Shown: positions 17,496 to 25,278 of the stretch, piece after piece
How positions within the stretch are numbered: the first letter of the stretch is position 1
Layout: each line of letters starts with the position of its first letter
Assembly (NCBI GenBank): GCA_041650635.1
Contig: JBAZKV010000011.1
Location: forward strand, 1-54,341
Length of the DNA stretch: 54,341 bases
Direction of reading: 5' to 3'
From: Candidatus Margulisiibacteriota bacterium
Lineage (GTDB): Bacteria; Margulisbacteria; WOR-1; JAKLHX01; JBAZKV01
The notes under the pieces: model-generated
What the model was told of the DNA's origin: nothing
Databases searched by the model: none
Seen by the model: only the letters and a program-made list of their open reading frames with translations
Position numbers and translations under genes: made by a program

Positions 17496-17496
17496 C

Positions 17497-18636
17497 TTGG
17501 ACCGGCGGCTCCGCACGGATGAGTTTGATTATGTTCTTCCGGAAGAACTGATAGCCAAGGAACCGGCCTCCAAAAGGGAAGGCTCAAGGCTGATGGTGCT
17601 TGACCGGGATGCTGGAACTCTTGTCAACAAGAATTTTTTTAACCTCCCATCATATTTAAAAAAAGGCGATGTTCTTGTCCTGAATGACACAAAGGTTATA
17701 CCTGCCCGCCTGAGCGGGATAAAAACCAAAGGCGGCTCTTCAAAAGAGGGAGAAAAAGGGGCAAGGGTTGAGGCTCTTTTTCTTAGAAGACTGACCCAGA
17801 ACACCTGGGAATGCCTGGTGCAGCCTGCAAAGAGGATAAAAAAAGGCTACGAAATAGAGTTTGACGGATTAAAAGGCCGTGTTGTCGAAGAACCAGATAC
17901 CCAGAGAAGGATCATCGCGTTTGAGCCCGGAGCGGATATCCTTTCCCATCTCAAGTCCAGGGGCCAGGTCCCTCTGCCTCCTTATATAAACGAAAAACTT
18001 GGAAAGGACGCGGACAAGGAAGAATTGGCGCGCCGCTATCAGACAGTATATGCAAAAGCGGAGGGCGCCTCTGCCGCTCCCACCGCCGGGCTCCACTTTA
18101 CCCCGGAACTTCTTAAGGAACTTGAGGACAAAGGTGTCAAGGTCTGTTATATCACGCTCCACACGGGAGCGGGCACCTTTAAACCGGTTTTTTCGGAGTT
18201 CGTGGATGAACACACTATGTTCTCGGAAGAGTATATTATTCCTGAAGGGACGGCATATGAAATAGCAAGGGTCAAGCTTGCGGCGAGCGGAGTCGAGCCG
18301 GGGCAAGGGTCAAGCTTGCGGCGAGCGGAGTCGAGCCGGGTCAAGGGTGGCAGGGTGGTGGCAGTGGGGACAACGGTCACCAGGACCCTGGAGGATTGTT
18401 TTTTGAAGCACGGAAAGATCACTGAGGCCAAAGGCGAGGCCGGCCTGTTCATCTATCCTCCTTTCAAGTTCAATGTAGTGGATGCCTTAATAACCAACTT
18501 CCACTTTCCAAGATCGACCCTGCTGATGATGGTGAGCGCATTTGCCGGCAAAGAGTTCATCCTTAACGCCTACCGGGAAGCGGCAGAAAAAAAATACAGG
18601 TTCTTCAGCTTTGGAGATGCGATGTTTATTGTATAA
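17497..18636 (+). CDS. queA: S-adenosylmethionine:tRNA ribosyltransferase-isomerase
   Basis: Transfers and isomerises the ribosyl group of SAM onto preQ1 in tRNA to make epoxyqueuosine. The start is TTG 17497, 8 nt after a TAAGG motif, just before the family opening RTDEFDYVLPEELIAKEPA. Other marks are VLVLNDTKVIPARL, APTAGLHFT and the C-terminal NFHFPRSTLLMMVSAFAG. At 379 aa it is somewhat long. The excess comes from a duplicated 38-bp segment (18265-18340) coding for a low-complexity insert just before the conserved GGRVVAVGTT. It is followed directly by tgt, the enzyme that installs preQ1. Confidence 0.95.
   Translation: MDRRLRTDEFDYVLPEELIAKEPASKREGSRLMVLDRDAGTLVNKNFFNLPSYLKKGDVLVLNDTKVIPARLSGIKTKGGSSKEGEKGARVEALFLRRLTQNTWECLVQPAKRIKKGYEIEFDGLKGRVVEEPDTQRRIIAFEPGADILSHLKSRGQVPLPPYINEKLGKDADKEELARRYQTVYAKAEGASAAPTAGLHFTPELLKELEDKGVKVCYITLHTGAGTFKPVFSEFVDEHTMFSEEYIIPEGTAYEIARVKLAASGVEPGQGSSLRRAESSRVKGGRVVAVGTTVTRTLEDCFLKHGKITEAKGEAGLFIYPPFKFNVVDALITNFHFPRSTLLMMVSAFAGKEFILNAYREAAEKKYRFFSFGDAMFIV
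18265..18340 (+). repeat. Perfect 38-bp tandem duplication inside queA
   Basis: Positions 18265-18302 and 18303-18340 are identical over 38 bp. Because 38 is not a multiple of three, the two copies are read in different frames (VKLAASGVEPG, then SSLRRAESSR). The overall frame is still preserved into the conserved GGRVVAVGTT. The reverse complement (GGCTCGACTCCGCTCGCC) resembles a GC-rich element in the spacer between recA and pncC. Confidence 0.95.
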
Positions 18637-18637
18637 T
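18632..18637 (+). promoter_or_regulatory. -10 box for tgt inside the queA stop
   Basis: TATAAT spans the queA stop codon and lies 9 nt before the tgt ATG at 18647. The predicted transcript would have a leader of about 3 nt. No Shine-Dalgarno sequence is visible. tgt may thus be made both by read-through from queA and from this promoter. Confidence 0.45.
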
Positions 18638-18646
18638 TACTGCATC

Positions 18647-19726
18647 ATGTTCAAATTCGAGATCCTCTCCCGCTCAAAAAAGTCAAAGGCCCGCAAAGGA
18701 AAACTTACTACTCCGCACGGCATTGTCGAGACCCCGAATTTTGCTCCGTGCGGCACACAGGCCACCGTAAAAGCGATGACCCCGAAGATGCTGAAAGAGA
18801 TCGGTACGCAGATGATCCTTGCTAATACATACCATCTTTTTCTGCGTCCCGGACAGGAACTTATCAAAAAAGCGGGCGGGCTCCACAAATTCATGGCTTG
18901 GGACGGCCCTATCCTGACCGACAGCGGAGGCTTTCAGGTCTTTAGCCTCTCGGGCTTGCGCAAAATATCGGAGGACGGGGTCATGTTCTCGTCCCACATC
19001 GACGGCTCCAAGCATTTCTTGAGCCCGGAAACGGTTGTCGAGGCCCAGCTTGCTTTTGGCTCCGACATAATGATGCCACTGGATGAATGCCCCCCATATC
19101 CCTGCGAACATTCATCAGCGAAGAAGGCAGTGGAAAGAACAACGAGATGGGCTGTTAGAGCCAAAGATGCGCAACACAGAGCACGGAGCACAGAACACGG
19201 AACACAGGGCGTATTATTTGGTATCGTGCAGGGATCAACATTCAAAGATCTAAGAAAACAGTCGGCGGAAGAGATTTCGGCCCTTGGATTTCCAGGGTAC
19301 GGGATAGGAGGGCTCAGCGTAAGAGAGCCCAACGAGGTCATGTACGAAATGCTGGAGCATCAACTGCAATATCTGCCGGAAGAAGCCCCAAAACATCTTT
19401 TGGGGGTAGGCTATGTGGAAAACATAAGGGCAGCCGTGAACATGGGGGTGGACCTTTTTGACTGTGTGGAGCCTTCGCGGCTTGGCAGGCACGGGGCCTT
19501 TCTTTCCGGTGAAGGCAAAGGGGTCATCAGGAACGCAAGATACGCAAAAGACCTTTCTCCTCTTGTTGAGGGCTGCGACTGCTATGCCTGCACCAACTTT
19601 ACCAGGGCCTACATAAGACACCTTTTTGCCGCCAACGAACTATTGGGGGTCATGCTGCTGACCATCCACAATCTGAGGTTCATGGCAAGGACAATGGAAG
19701 AGATAAGAAGTGAAATTTCTGGCTGA
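18647..19726 (+). CDS. tgt: tRNA-guanine transglycosylase
   Basis: Exchanges guanine at the wobble position of GUN-anticodon tRNAs for preQ1. ATG 18647 gives 359 aa starting FKFEILSRSKKSKARKG; upstream in-frame codons overlap queA and are not family-like. Motifs are TVKAMTPKMLKEIGTQMILANTYHL, MAWDGPILTDSGGFQVFSL with the catalytic Asp, GIGGLSVREP, and DLFDCVEPSRLGRHG. The zinc site CDCYACTNFTRAYIRHL is complete. A low-complexity insert (QHRARSTEHGTQG, about residues 175-188) interrupts the usual sequence before LFGIVQG. It overlaps the next gene by 17 bp. Confidence 0.96.
   Translation: MFKFEILSRSKKSKARKGKLTTPHGIVETPNFAPCGTQATVKAMTPKMLKEIGTQMILANTYHLFLRPGQELIKKAGGLHKFMAWDGPILTDSGGFQVFSLSGLRKISEDGVMFSSHIDGSKHFLSPETVVEAQLAFGSDIMMPLDECPPYPCEHSSAKKAVERTTRWAVRAKDAQHRARSTEHGTQGVLFGIVQGSTFKDLRKQSAEEISALGFPGYGIGGLSVREPNEVMYEMLEHQLQYLPEEAPKHLLGVGYVENIRAAVNMGVDLFDCVEPSRLGRHGAFLSGEGKGVIRNARYAKDLSPLVEGCDCYACTNFTRAYIRHLFAANELLGVMLLTIHNLRFMARTMEEIRSEISG
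19172..19209 (+). repeat. Short imperfect repeat inside tgt
   Basis: A run of near-copies of a 7-8 nt unit (CACAGAG, CACGGAG, CACAGAA, CACGGAA, CACAGGG) is translated in-frame as HRARSTEHGTQ. The insertion falls in a surface loop just before the conserved GIVQGS of tRNA-guanine transglycosylase. Confidence 0.8.
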
Positions 19727-20945
19727 CTTCCACATACATTCCAAATACAGCAGGGCTACATCAAAGGACATGGACCTTGCCCATATATCGGAGTGGGCCG
19801 CGCTGAAGGGGATAGACCTGGTGGGTACAGGGGATTTTACCCATCCGTTCTGGCTGTCGGAGCTCAAAAAAAAACTTAAGGATGACGGCAGCGGCCTTTT
19901 TGAACTGAGCGGCACAAAGTTCATGCTCACGACCGAGATCTGCAATATCTTTCACCATGACGGAAAGCTGCGAAAGGTCCACACGATGATCTTTTCCCCG
20001 TCATTCAAAGATGTCGACAGGATAAACGCGCAGCTGTCAAAATTTTCGGACCTGCTTTCCGACGGCAGGCCGGTCTTTACCATCCCCGCCAAAAAAACGG
20101 CGGAGATGATCTTTTCCGCCTCAAGCGAGGCGATGATAGTGCCGTGCCACATCTGGACCCCGTGGTTTTCCGTGCTGGGCTCTTCCGGCGGCTTTGACAG
20201 CGTGGAAGAGTGCTTTGAGGAATACACCAGGAATATCTATGCCGTTGAAACCGGGCTTTCGTCGGACCCGGCAATGAACTGGCGCGTTTCCGGCCTTGAT
20301 AAGTTCAGCCTGATCTCCAATTCGGACGCCCATTCACCTTCAAAGATCGGAAGAGAGGCCAATATTTTTGACGCTCAACTTACATATAAAGGCATCTACA
20401 GGGCTCTAAAAGAAAAAGAAACCGGCAAATTGGTCTCAACCGTTGAATTCTTCCCTCAGGAGGGTAAATACCACTTTGACGGCCACAGGAACTGCAAAGT
20501 GTGCTTATCCCCCAAGGAGACCAAAAAGAAGAGAAAAAAATGCCCGAAATGCGGCAAGCCGGTCACCGTAGGGGTCATGAACCGGGTGGAAGAATTGGCT
20601 GACAGGGAGGAAGGCTTTATTCGAAAGAACGCGGTGCCTTTTAAAACCCTGGTGCCGCTTGGCGAGATCATCGGACAGGCCTTGGGCAGGTCAAGCGAAA
20701 GCGCGGCGGTGCAAAAAGAATATGCAAACCTTGTCTCGAGGTTCGGCAGCGAACTAAACATACTGCTTGATAAGCCGGCGGAAGAGTTGTCCGGGTTTGT
20801 TGGCGAAAGGACGCTGGAGGGGATACTCCGCGTCAGGAACAAAGAGATTAAAATATCTCCCGGCTATGACGGAGAATACGGGACCATAAGTATTTTTGAC
20901 ACATCAGGTCCAAAGACCAACAGGGAGCAGATAGGGCTGTTCTAG
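19710..20945 (+). CDS. Endonuclease Q family protein (PHP domain, TIGR00375-like)
   Basis: Endonuclease Q cuts DNA 5' to deaminated bases (uracil, hypoxanthine) and AP sites. The start is GTG 19710, overlapping the tgt stop. PHP metal motifs are in order: DFHIHSKYS near the N-terminus, GTGDFTHP, LTTEICNIFHHDGK, MIVPCHIWTPW and SNSDAHSPSKIG. A zinc finger follows near residue 260 (CKVCLSP and CPKCGKPVT), then MNRVEELADREEG. The 411-aa length and the PHP plus zinc-finger order fit this family and not DNA polymerase X or histidinol phosphatase. The stop shares CTAG with the convergent kinase. Confidence 0.85.
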   Translation: MKFLADFHIHSKYSRATSKDMDLAHISEWAALKGIDLVGTGDFTHPFWLSELKKKLKDDGSGLFELSGTKFMLTTEICNIFHHDGKLRKVHTMIFSPSFKDVDRINAQLSKFSDLLSDGRPVFTIPAKKTAEMIFSASSEAMIVPCHIWTPWFSVLGSSGGFDSVEECFEEYTRNIYAVETGLSSDPAMNWRVSGLDKFSLISNSDAHSPSKIGREANIFDAQLTYKGIYRALKEKETGKLVSTVEFFPQEGKYHFDGHRNCKVCLSPKETKKKRKKCPKCGKPVTVGVMNRVEELADREEGFIRKNAVPFKTLVPLGEIIGQALGRSSESAAVQKEYANLVSRFGSELNILLDKPAEELSGFVGERTLEGILRVRNKEIKISPGYDGEYGTISIFDTSGPKTNREQIGLF

Positions 20946-22156
20946 CGGCTCATCTGCGCAAGCAGCAATATCGCCACTTCCTGTACCAGTTCGTTGTAGC
21001 CGCCCTGCTTCACAGGCCCGCCTATCTCTCCGGCTAGGTTCCTGACGCACAGGCCTGCGGCCGCTGTCGCATACGCTGCAGCCTCCAGAGGAGACCTTCT
21101 TTCGGCGATCGAAGATAGGATCCCGCCGGCAAAGACATCTCCCGCGCCAAGTCCGGAAACAACGCCCTGCTCCCTTATGTACTCTGAGGACGGCACATAG
21201 AACAATCTGCCGGTGTAGCCGCTCTTTGGAAATACCAAGTCATTGCCGATGTACCAGTAAGAACCCTCCGCTCCGTCGGTCACTACAAGATTTCTAAATC
21301 CCTGCGACATGAGAGCGGACACGCATTCTGTTACATGCGCCAGACTATCCACCCCATCCATCGGTCCCACGCCGGATATCCCGGCTGCTTCTTCCCTGTC
21401 CATGACGAGCAGATCGATAACTCTGGCGGGATCGTTCCCCAATTTCCATTGTTTGAAAGGATCGCTTTCGTCATGGTGAACGGTGTTGAGAACTGTGGTC
21501 AATCCATGTCTTTTTGCGGAGGCCATGAGGGATATAACCCCGTCCGGGTGCAGACCCTGCATCAAAAAATTGCCGCCCACGGCGAACACCCCGTCGCGGG
21601 CCCACGGCTCCGTAAAAACGCTTTCCGGAAAATGAGGAACGCCTACGATACTATTGGCCCCGGGTTCATGCAAAAAGGTCCTTGACTCGGCCGCACCTCC
21701 CGACCCATTCTCGAATTTTTCGTTGATGACAAGAGTGTATGAGGTGGGAACTCCGCTAAGCTTTAGCAGAGTGGAAGGGTCCATATTATAGCGCCGGTAT
21801 TCTGCGGCCAGGACGCTGCCGATGTCATCATTTCCGATAGCCCCGTAAAACCGCACCTGTCCTCTGTCGGGCAGCAGGGTCTGGAATGCCGCGCGAAAGC
21901 TCGAAGCTCCCGGGCCTCCAATGCTGCCCGGAAGACGGCTGACCGGGCCCCAGCCGTTCTTTTCGGACACATCGTTAATAGAAAGGCCGTGGTTTTCCCT
22001 GAGCCAGCCTGACAACCGAAGTTCTCCTCTGCTCAGTCCATTTATGCCGGCAACGCAGTTTTGGGTTGCTCTTGCCTGATGAGCAGAAAGCGCCTTTCCC
22101 GCAGTGGCCGAAAAGTCATAGCAAATATGTCCCAGTCCAAGCACGGTCCTTCCCAT
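20942..22156 (-). CDS. PfkB family carbohydrate kinase
   Basis: Ribokinase-like sugar or nucleoside kinase of unknown substrate. The 404-aa protein has the C-terminal anion-hole motif GLGAGDVFAGGILSS, where most members read DTxGAGD. Here the first Asp of that motif is replaced by Gly-Leu, while the catalytic Asp of GAGD is kept. Other family-like parts are LPGSIGGPGASSFRAAFQTLLP, FYGAIGNDDIGSVLAAEYRRY and NLVVTDGAEGSYWY. ATG 22156 follows AAAGGGGAAAA. It is longer than typical PfkB enzymes (about 300 aa), with an N-terminal extension of about 70 residues. Confidence 0.82.
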   Translation of the reverse strand: MGRTVLGLGHICYDFSATAGKALSAHQARATQNCVAGINGLSRGELRLSGWLRENHGLSINDVSEKNGWGPVSRLPGSIGGPGASSFRAAFQTLLPDRGQVRFYGAIGNDDIGSVLAAEYRRYNMDPSTLLKLSGVPTSYTLVINEKFENGSGGAAESRTFLHEPGANSIVGVPHFPESVFTEPWARDGVFAVGGNFLMQGLHPDGVISLMASAKRHGLTTVLNTVHHDESDPFKQWKLGNDPARVIDLLVMDREEAAGISGVGPMDGVDSLAHVTECVSALMSQGFRNLVVTDGAEGSYWYIGNDLVFPKSGYTGRLFYVPSSEYIREQGVVSGLGAGDVFAGGILSSIAERRSPLEAAAYATAAAGLCVRNLAGEIGGPVKQGGYNELVQEVAILLLAQMSR

Positions 22157-22257
22157 TGTTTTCCCCTTTCCTGATCTTATAATGCTGACAGGCAGTTGTC
22201 GACGGGAATACTATAGGATTTCATGGGATCTTACGAAAGAGGGGAACAGCTTTGATG

Positions 22258-22920
22258 TCAGGGCATGCTGATATGATGGGACAGCCTTCTGTAAAGTTCT
22301 GTTCCTGTATCTCCCAGAGCGGCTATTTGTCCCATTATGTCGAACAGCTTGTTGACCCCTCTTCTTTCGGCCATTTTAGAAAGGATCTCGCCGAGCGGGG
22401 AGTAATACCAAAGAGCGTCCTTTTCGGGAAGCAGCGGCACCGGCTCCAGATTTCTGGAGTAAAGAGCATCCTCCAGAAGAAAACCGTGAAGTCCCTTGCT
22501 CAAGTGATGGTCAAGAGCCGTGATAGGGTCTTTGTCAAGATAAAAAGGAAGCCTCGCAAGAATTTTTGCGCAGTAATCGGGCTTGATGTCGCCCAGATGG
22601 TCATAGTACAGCCAGGCGGGCATGCGGGTACAATTAAAAGACATTCCGGAAAGCACGGAAGCCATCACAGTTCCAAAACCCGGCTGGGTTACGGCAACAT
22701 CGATGAACAAAGGTTTTGAAAGACGGGACATTACGGAAAAGCTGCTGACCGCTTGCACGGTCAGGCCGACAATGGTTTCAAAGATGTCCTGTCTTTGTGC
22801 GGGCAGATCGTTCCTTACATATCTGTCCGCCCAAATCCCGGCCTTGAACATATTCCTGTAAATGCCAATACCTTCTCCTGGCAGATGGGACGGGATGGGC
22901 ACATGAATGCGTGTTGTCAT
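22258..22920 (-). CDS. Protein of unknown function
   Basis: I do not recognise this family. From ATG 22920 it has 220 aa; an in-frame TTG at 22965 would add 15 residues. It looks soluble and mixed alpha/beta, without signal peptide or membrane helix. Segments that may be conserved are HVPIPSHLPGEGIGIYRNMF, FIDVAVTQPGFG, and PAWLYYDHLGDIKPDYCAK. It lies 101 bp upstream of the PfkB kinase gene on the same strand, so the two may be co-expressed. It is divergent from secD. The coding bias of the frame and its length support a real gene. Confidence 0.7.
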   Translation of the reverse strand: MTTRIHVPIPSHLPGEGIGIYRNMFKAGIWADRYVRNDLPAQRQDIFETIVGLTVQAVSSFSVMSRLSKPLFIDVAVTQPGFGTVMASVLSGMSFNCTRMPAWLYYDHLGDIKPDYCAKILARLPFYLDKDPITALDHHLSKGLHGFLLEDALYSRNLEPVPLLPEKDALWYYSPLGEILSKMAERRGVNKLFDIMGQIAALGDTGTELYRRLSHHISMP

Positions 22921-22991
22921 ATAACGCTCTATTAAACTATCGTCAAATTGCGCGCTTGATTTCAAATTGCCGCGGTATCAAGTATAAGCGG

Positions 22992-23020
22992 TTGTAATAA
23001 GGCGGGCTAGAATATATAAT
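22992..23020 (+). promoter_or_regulatory. Promoter for secD-secF-ftsK
   Basis: TTGTAA (22992-22997) and TATAAT (23015-23020) are separated by the ideal 17 bp. The -10 box ends 9 nt before the secD ATG, so the predicted leader is about 3 nt with no room for a ribosome binding site. Confidence 0.65.
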
Positions 23021-23029
23021 AAGAAAATC

Positions 23030-24379
23030 ATGGGCGAGAACCTTATAAAAATCAAGATACTGGGAGGGCTTGCGCTTGTTGCCCTTTCTATACTCATAAT
23101 ATACAACCTTCCTTTAACGCTGGGGCTGGATATTCAGGGCGGCACCAGGCTTGTGCTCGAAGCGCGGTCAACAGAGTCTGTAAAGGCGGGGGATGACGCA
23201 GTTTCGGGTGTTATGGCCGTGGTGCGCAACAGGATAGATGCCCTCGGAGTTACGGAGCCGATAATCCAGAGAAAAGGGGCTAACCAGATAGTGGTGGAAC
23301 TGCCCGGCGTAAAGAACCCGGAGCATGCTATAAAAGTCCTTGGCGAAACGGCTCTTTTGGAATTTGCCGAAGCCGAATGGTCCCCCGGCGACGAAAGCGT
23401 GCTGACTAAGGAAAAAGTGGAGCAGGTCTACGGCAAAGGCGCAAGGTTGGACAAGGTCATCTCCTATAAGAACGGGGAGCCAGAGAGCGAAAGGCCCATC
23501 ATAATCAAGAACACCGTTCTTACCGGGGCCGACCTCAAAGGCGCCTGGCCCAGCGTGGACGAATACGGAAATCCCGTGGTGGACATAGAGTTCAACGCCA
23601 AAGGGGCCGGCATCTTTGCAAATGCCACGGAGCGCAGCGTGGGAAGGCCGATCGCCATACTCCTTGACAAAAAAATAATCTCGGCCCCGACCGTAAGAGA
23701 ACCCATTCCTTCAGGCAAAGCGCAGATCTCAGGCAACTTTACCATAGAAGAAGTGCAGGACCTTGTGGTCCAGCTCAAGGGAGGGTCCCTTCCGGTCCCT
23801 GTTGATGTGGTCGGCACCAAGATAGTAGGCCCTACTCTGGGCAGAGATTCTCTGGATAAGAGCAAAGTTGCGGGCGCGGTTGGTTTTTTGGCTATAGTGG
23901 TCTTTATGATATTGTATTACAGGCTACCTGGTGTCTTGGCGGTCATATCGTTGCTTATCTATTTCTTTTTAACCCTGGCAGTCCTTTCAGTTCTGCGGAC
24001 CACGCTCACTCTTCCCGGCATAGCGGGTTTTCTGCTGTCTATCGGCATGGCGGTGGATGCCAATGTGATAATTTTTGAAAGACTTAAAGAAGAGCTTCAA
24101 CTGGGCAAAAATCTCAGGATCGCGGTGGATGTCAGCTTTAAAAGAGCTTTTGCCGCTATTTTGGACTCAAATGTGACAACAGTTATCGCTGCAGTAACCC
24201 TCTTCTGGCTGGGCACCGGGACCATAAAGGGCTTTGCGGTAACGCTTATCGCGGGTATTGCGGTCAGCATGTTCTCCGCCATCGTTATAACAAAATTCAT
24301 TATGGACCTTATGATCGACTGGAAAATGGTTGATTCGGCAGATTCAGGTCTTCTTTACAGAGGCTTTGGAAAAAAATGA
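23030..24379 (+). CDS. secD: Protein translocase subunit SecD
   Basis: Inner-membrane RND-like protein that uses the proton motive force to complete Sec-dependent export. The 449 aa contain an N-terminal membrane helix, the signature LGLDIQGGTRLVLEA, and the periplasmic P1 region with RNRIDALGVTEPIIQRKG. The conserved GKAQISGNFT follows. The C-terminal block of about five or six helices carries SIGMAVDANVIIFERLKEEL with the key Asp of RND proteins. ATG 23030 is placed directly after the predicted promoter. It overlaps secF by 4 bp (ATGA). Confidence 0.97.
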   Translation: MGENLIKIKILGGLALVALSILIIYNLPLTLGLDIQGGTRLVLEARSTESVKAGDDAVSGVMAVVRNRIDALGVTEPIIQRKGANQIVVELPGVKNPEHAIKVLGETALLEFAEAEWSPGDESVLTKEKVEQVYGKGARLDKVISYKNGEPESERPIIIKNTVLTGADLKGAWPSVDEYGNPVVDIEFNAKGAGIFANATERSVGRPIAILLDKKIISAPTVREPIPSGKAQISGNFTIEEVQDLVVQLKGGSLPVPVDVVGTKIVGPTLGRDSLDKSKVAGAVGFLAIVVFMILYYRLPGVLAVISLLIYFFLTLAVLSVLRTTLTLPGIAGFLLSIGMAVDANVIIFERLKEELQLGKNLRIAVDVSFKRAFAAILDSNVTTVIAAVTLFWLGTGTIKGFAVTLIAGIAVSMFSAIVITKFIMDLMIDWKMVDSADSGLLYRGFGKK

Positions 24380-25278
24380 ACATTATAGGAAAAAGAAATC
24401 TGTGGTTTGTAATATCCGCGGTCCTTATAGCCCTGGGCATTTTCGGGTTTTCCTATAACATCCTTGTCCGCGGCCAGGCCATGAACTTTGGCATAGACTT
24501 TACCGGAGGATCGATCACAACACTGAGGTTTGAGCAGAACGCAACTGTAACTTCGAGGCTCGCGGAGGTCCGCGGGGTCCTTTCATCATTCAAGTTCAAA
24601 GAGAGCGTCATTCAAAAAGAGGGCGATAACGACATCAGCATAAGGACCGAACCTCTTGACGCGGATGTGCGGGCTCAGATGATGACAGAACTTGAGAAGA
24701 CCTTTGGCCGGGTCGAACTTCTGGAGGCGGATACAATTGGACCAGTAATAGGAGCCGAACTGCGTTCGCAGGCTTTTTGGGCCCTCCTGATAGCCACCAT
24801 TGGTATTTTGATCTATGTTTCTTTCAGGTTCGAGTTCAAATACGCAGTTGCAGCTGTTATTGCCCTGTGGCATGATGCTTTCATAACAGTAGGACTCATA
24901 GCTCTTCTCTATAGGTCGGTTGATACGGCCTTTATCGCGGCGATACTAACTATAATGGGGTATTCCATCAACGACACTATCGTGATTTTTGACAGGATAA
25001 GGGAAAATATCATCAATCAGAAAAAAGGCAAAGTTTCCTTTGCCGAGATAGCCAACACAAGCGTCCTTCAGACCATGGCAAGATCGATCAATACGGTTAT
25101 CACCGTCCTTTTTATGAACATCTGCCTCTTTTTATTCGGAGGGGCCACCCTCAAAGATTTTGCGCTCACGCTCCTGATAGGTTTTACACTGGGAGGTTAT
25201 TCTTCCATCTTTATTGCTAGCCCGGTCCTTGTGATGCTGGAGGGCTCTCTTGGCAAGCCAACGAAAAAACCGTCGTGA
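24376..25278 (+). CDS. secF: Protein translocase subunit SecF
   Basis: Partner of SecD in the auxiliary Sec complex. The 300-aa protein shows the N-terminal helix, GIDFTGGSITTLRF, the periplasmic P4 segment, and GPVIGAELRSQAFWALLIATIGILIYVSFRFE. TIMGYSINDTIVIFDRIREN carries the conserved Asp. Five to six membrane helices are seen, as expected. It starts inside the secD stop and ends inside the probable start region of ftsK, so all three genes are likely co-translated. Confidence 0.97.
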   Translation: MNIIGKRNLWFVISAVLIALGIFGFSYNILVRGQAMNFGIDFTGGSITTLRFEQNATVTSRLAEVRGVLSSFKFKESVIQKEGDNDISIRTEPLDADVRAQMMTELEKTFGRVELLEADTIGPVIGAELRSQAFWALLIATIGILIYVSFRFEFKYAVAAVIALWHDAFITVGLIALLYRSVDTAFIAAILTIMGYSINDTIVIFDRIRENIINQKKGKVSFAEIANTSVLQTMARSINTVITVLFMNICLFLFGGATLKDFALTLLIGFTLGGYSSIFIASPVLVMLEGSLGKPTKKPS

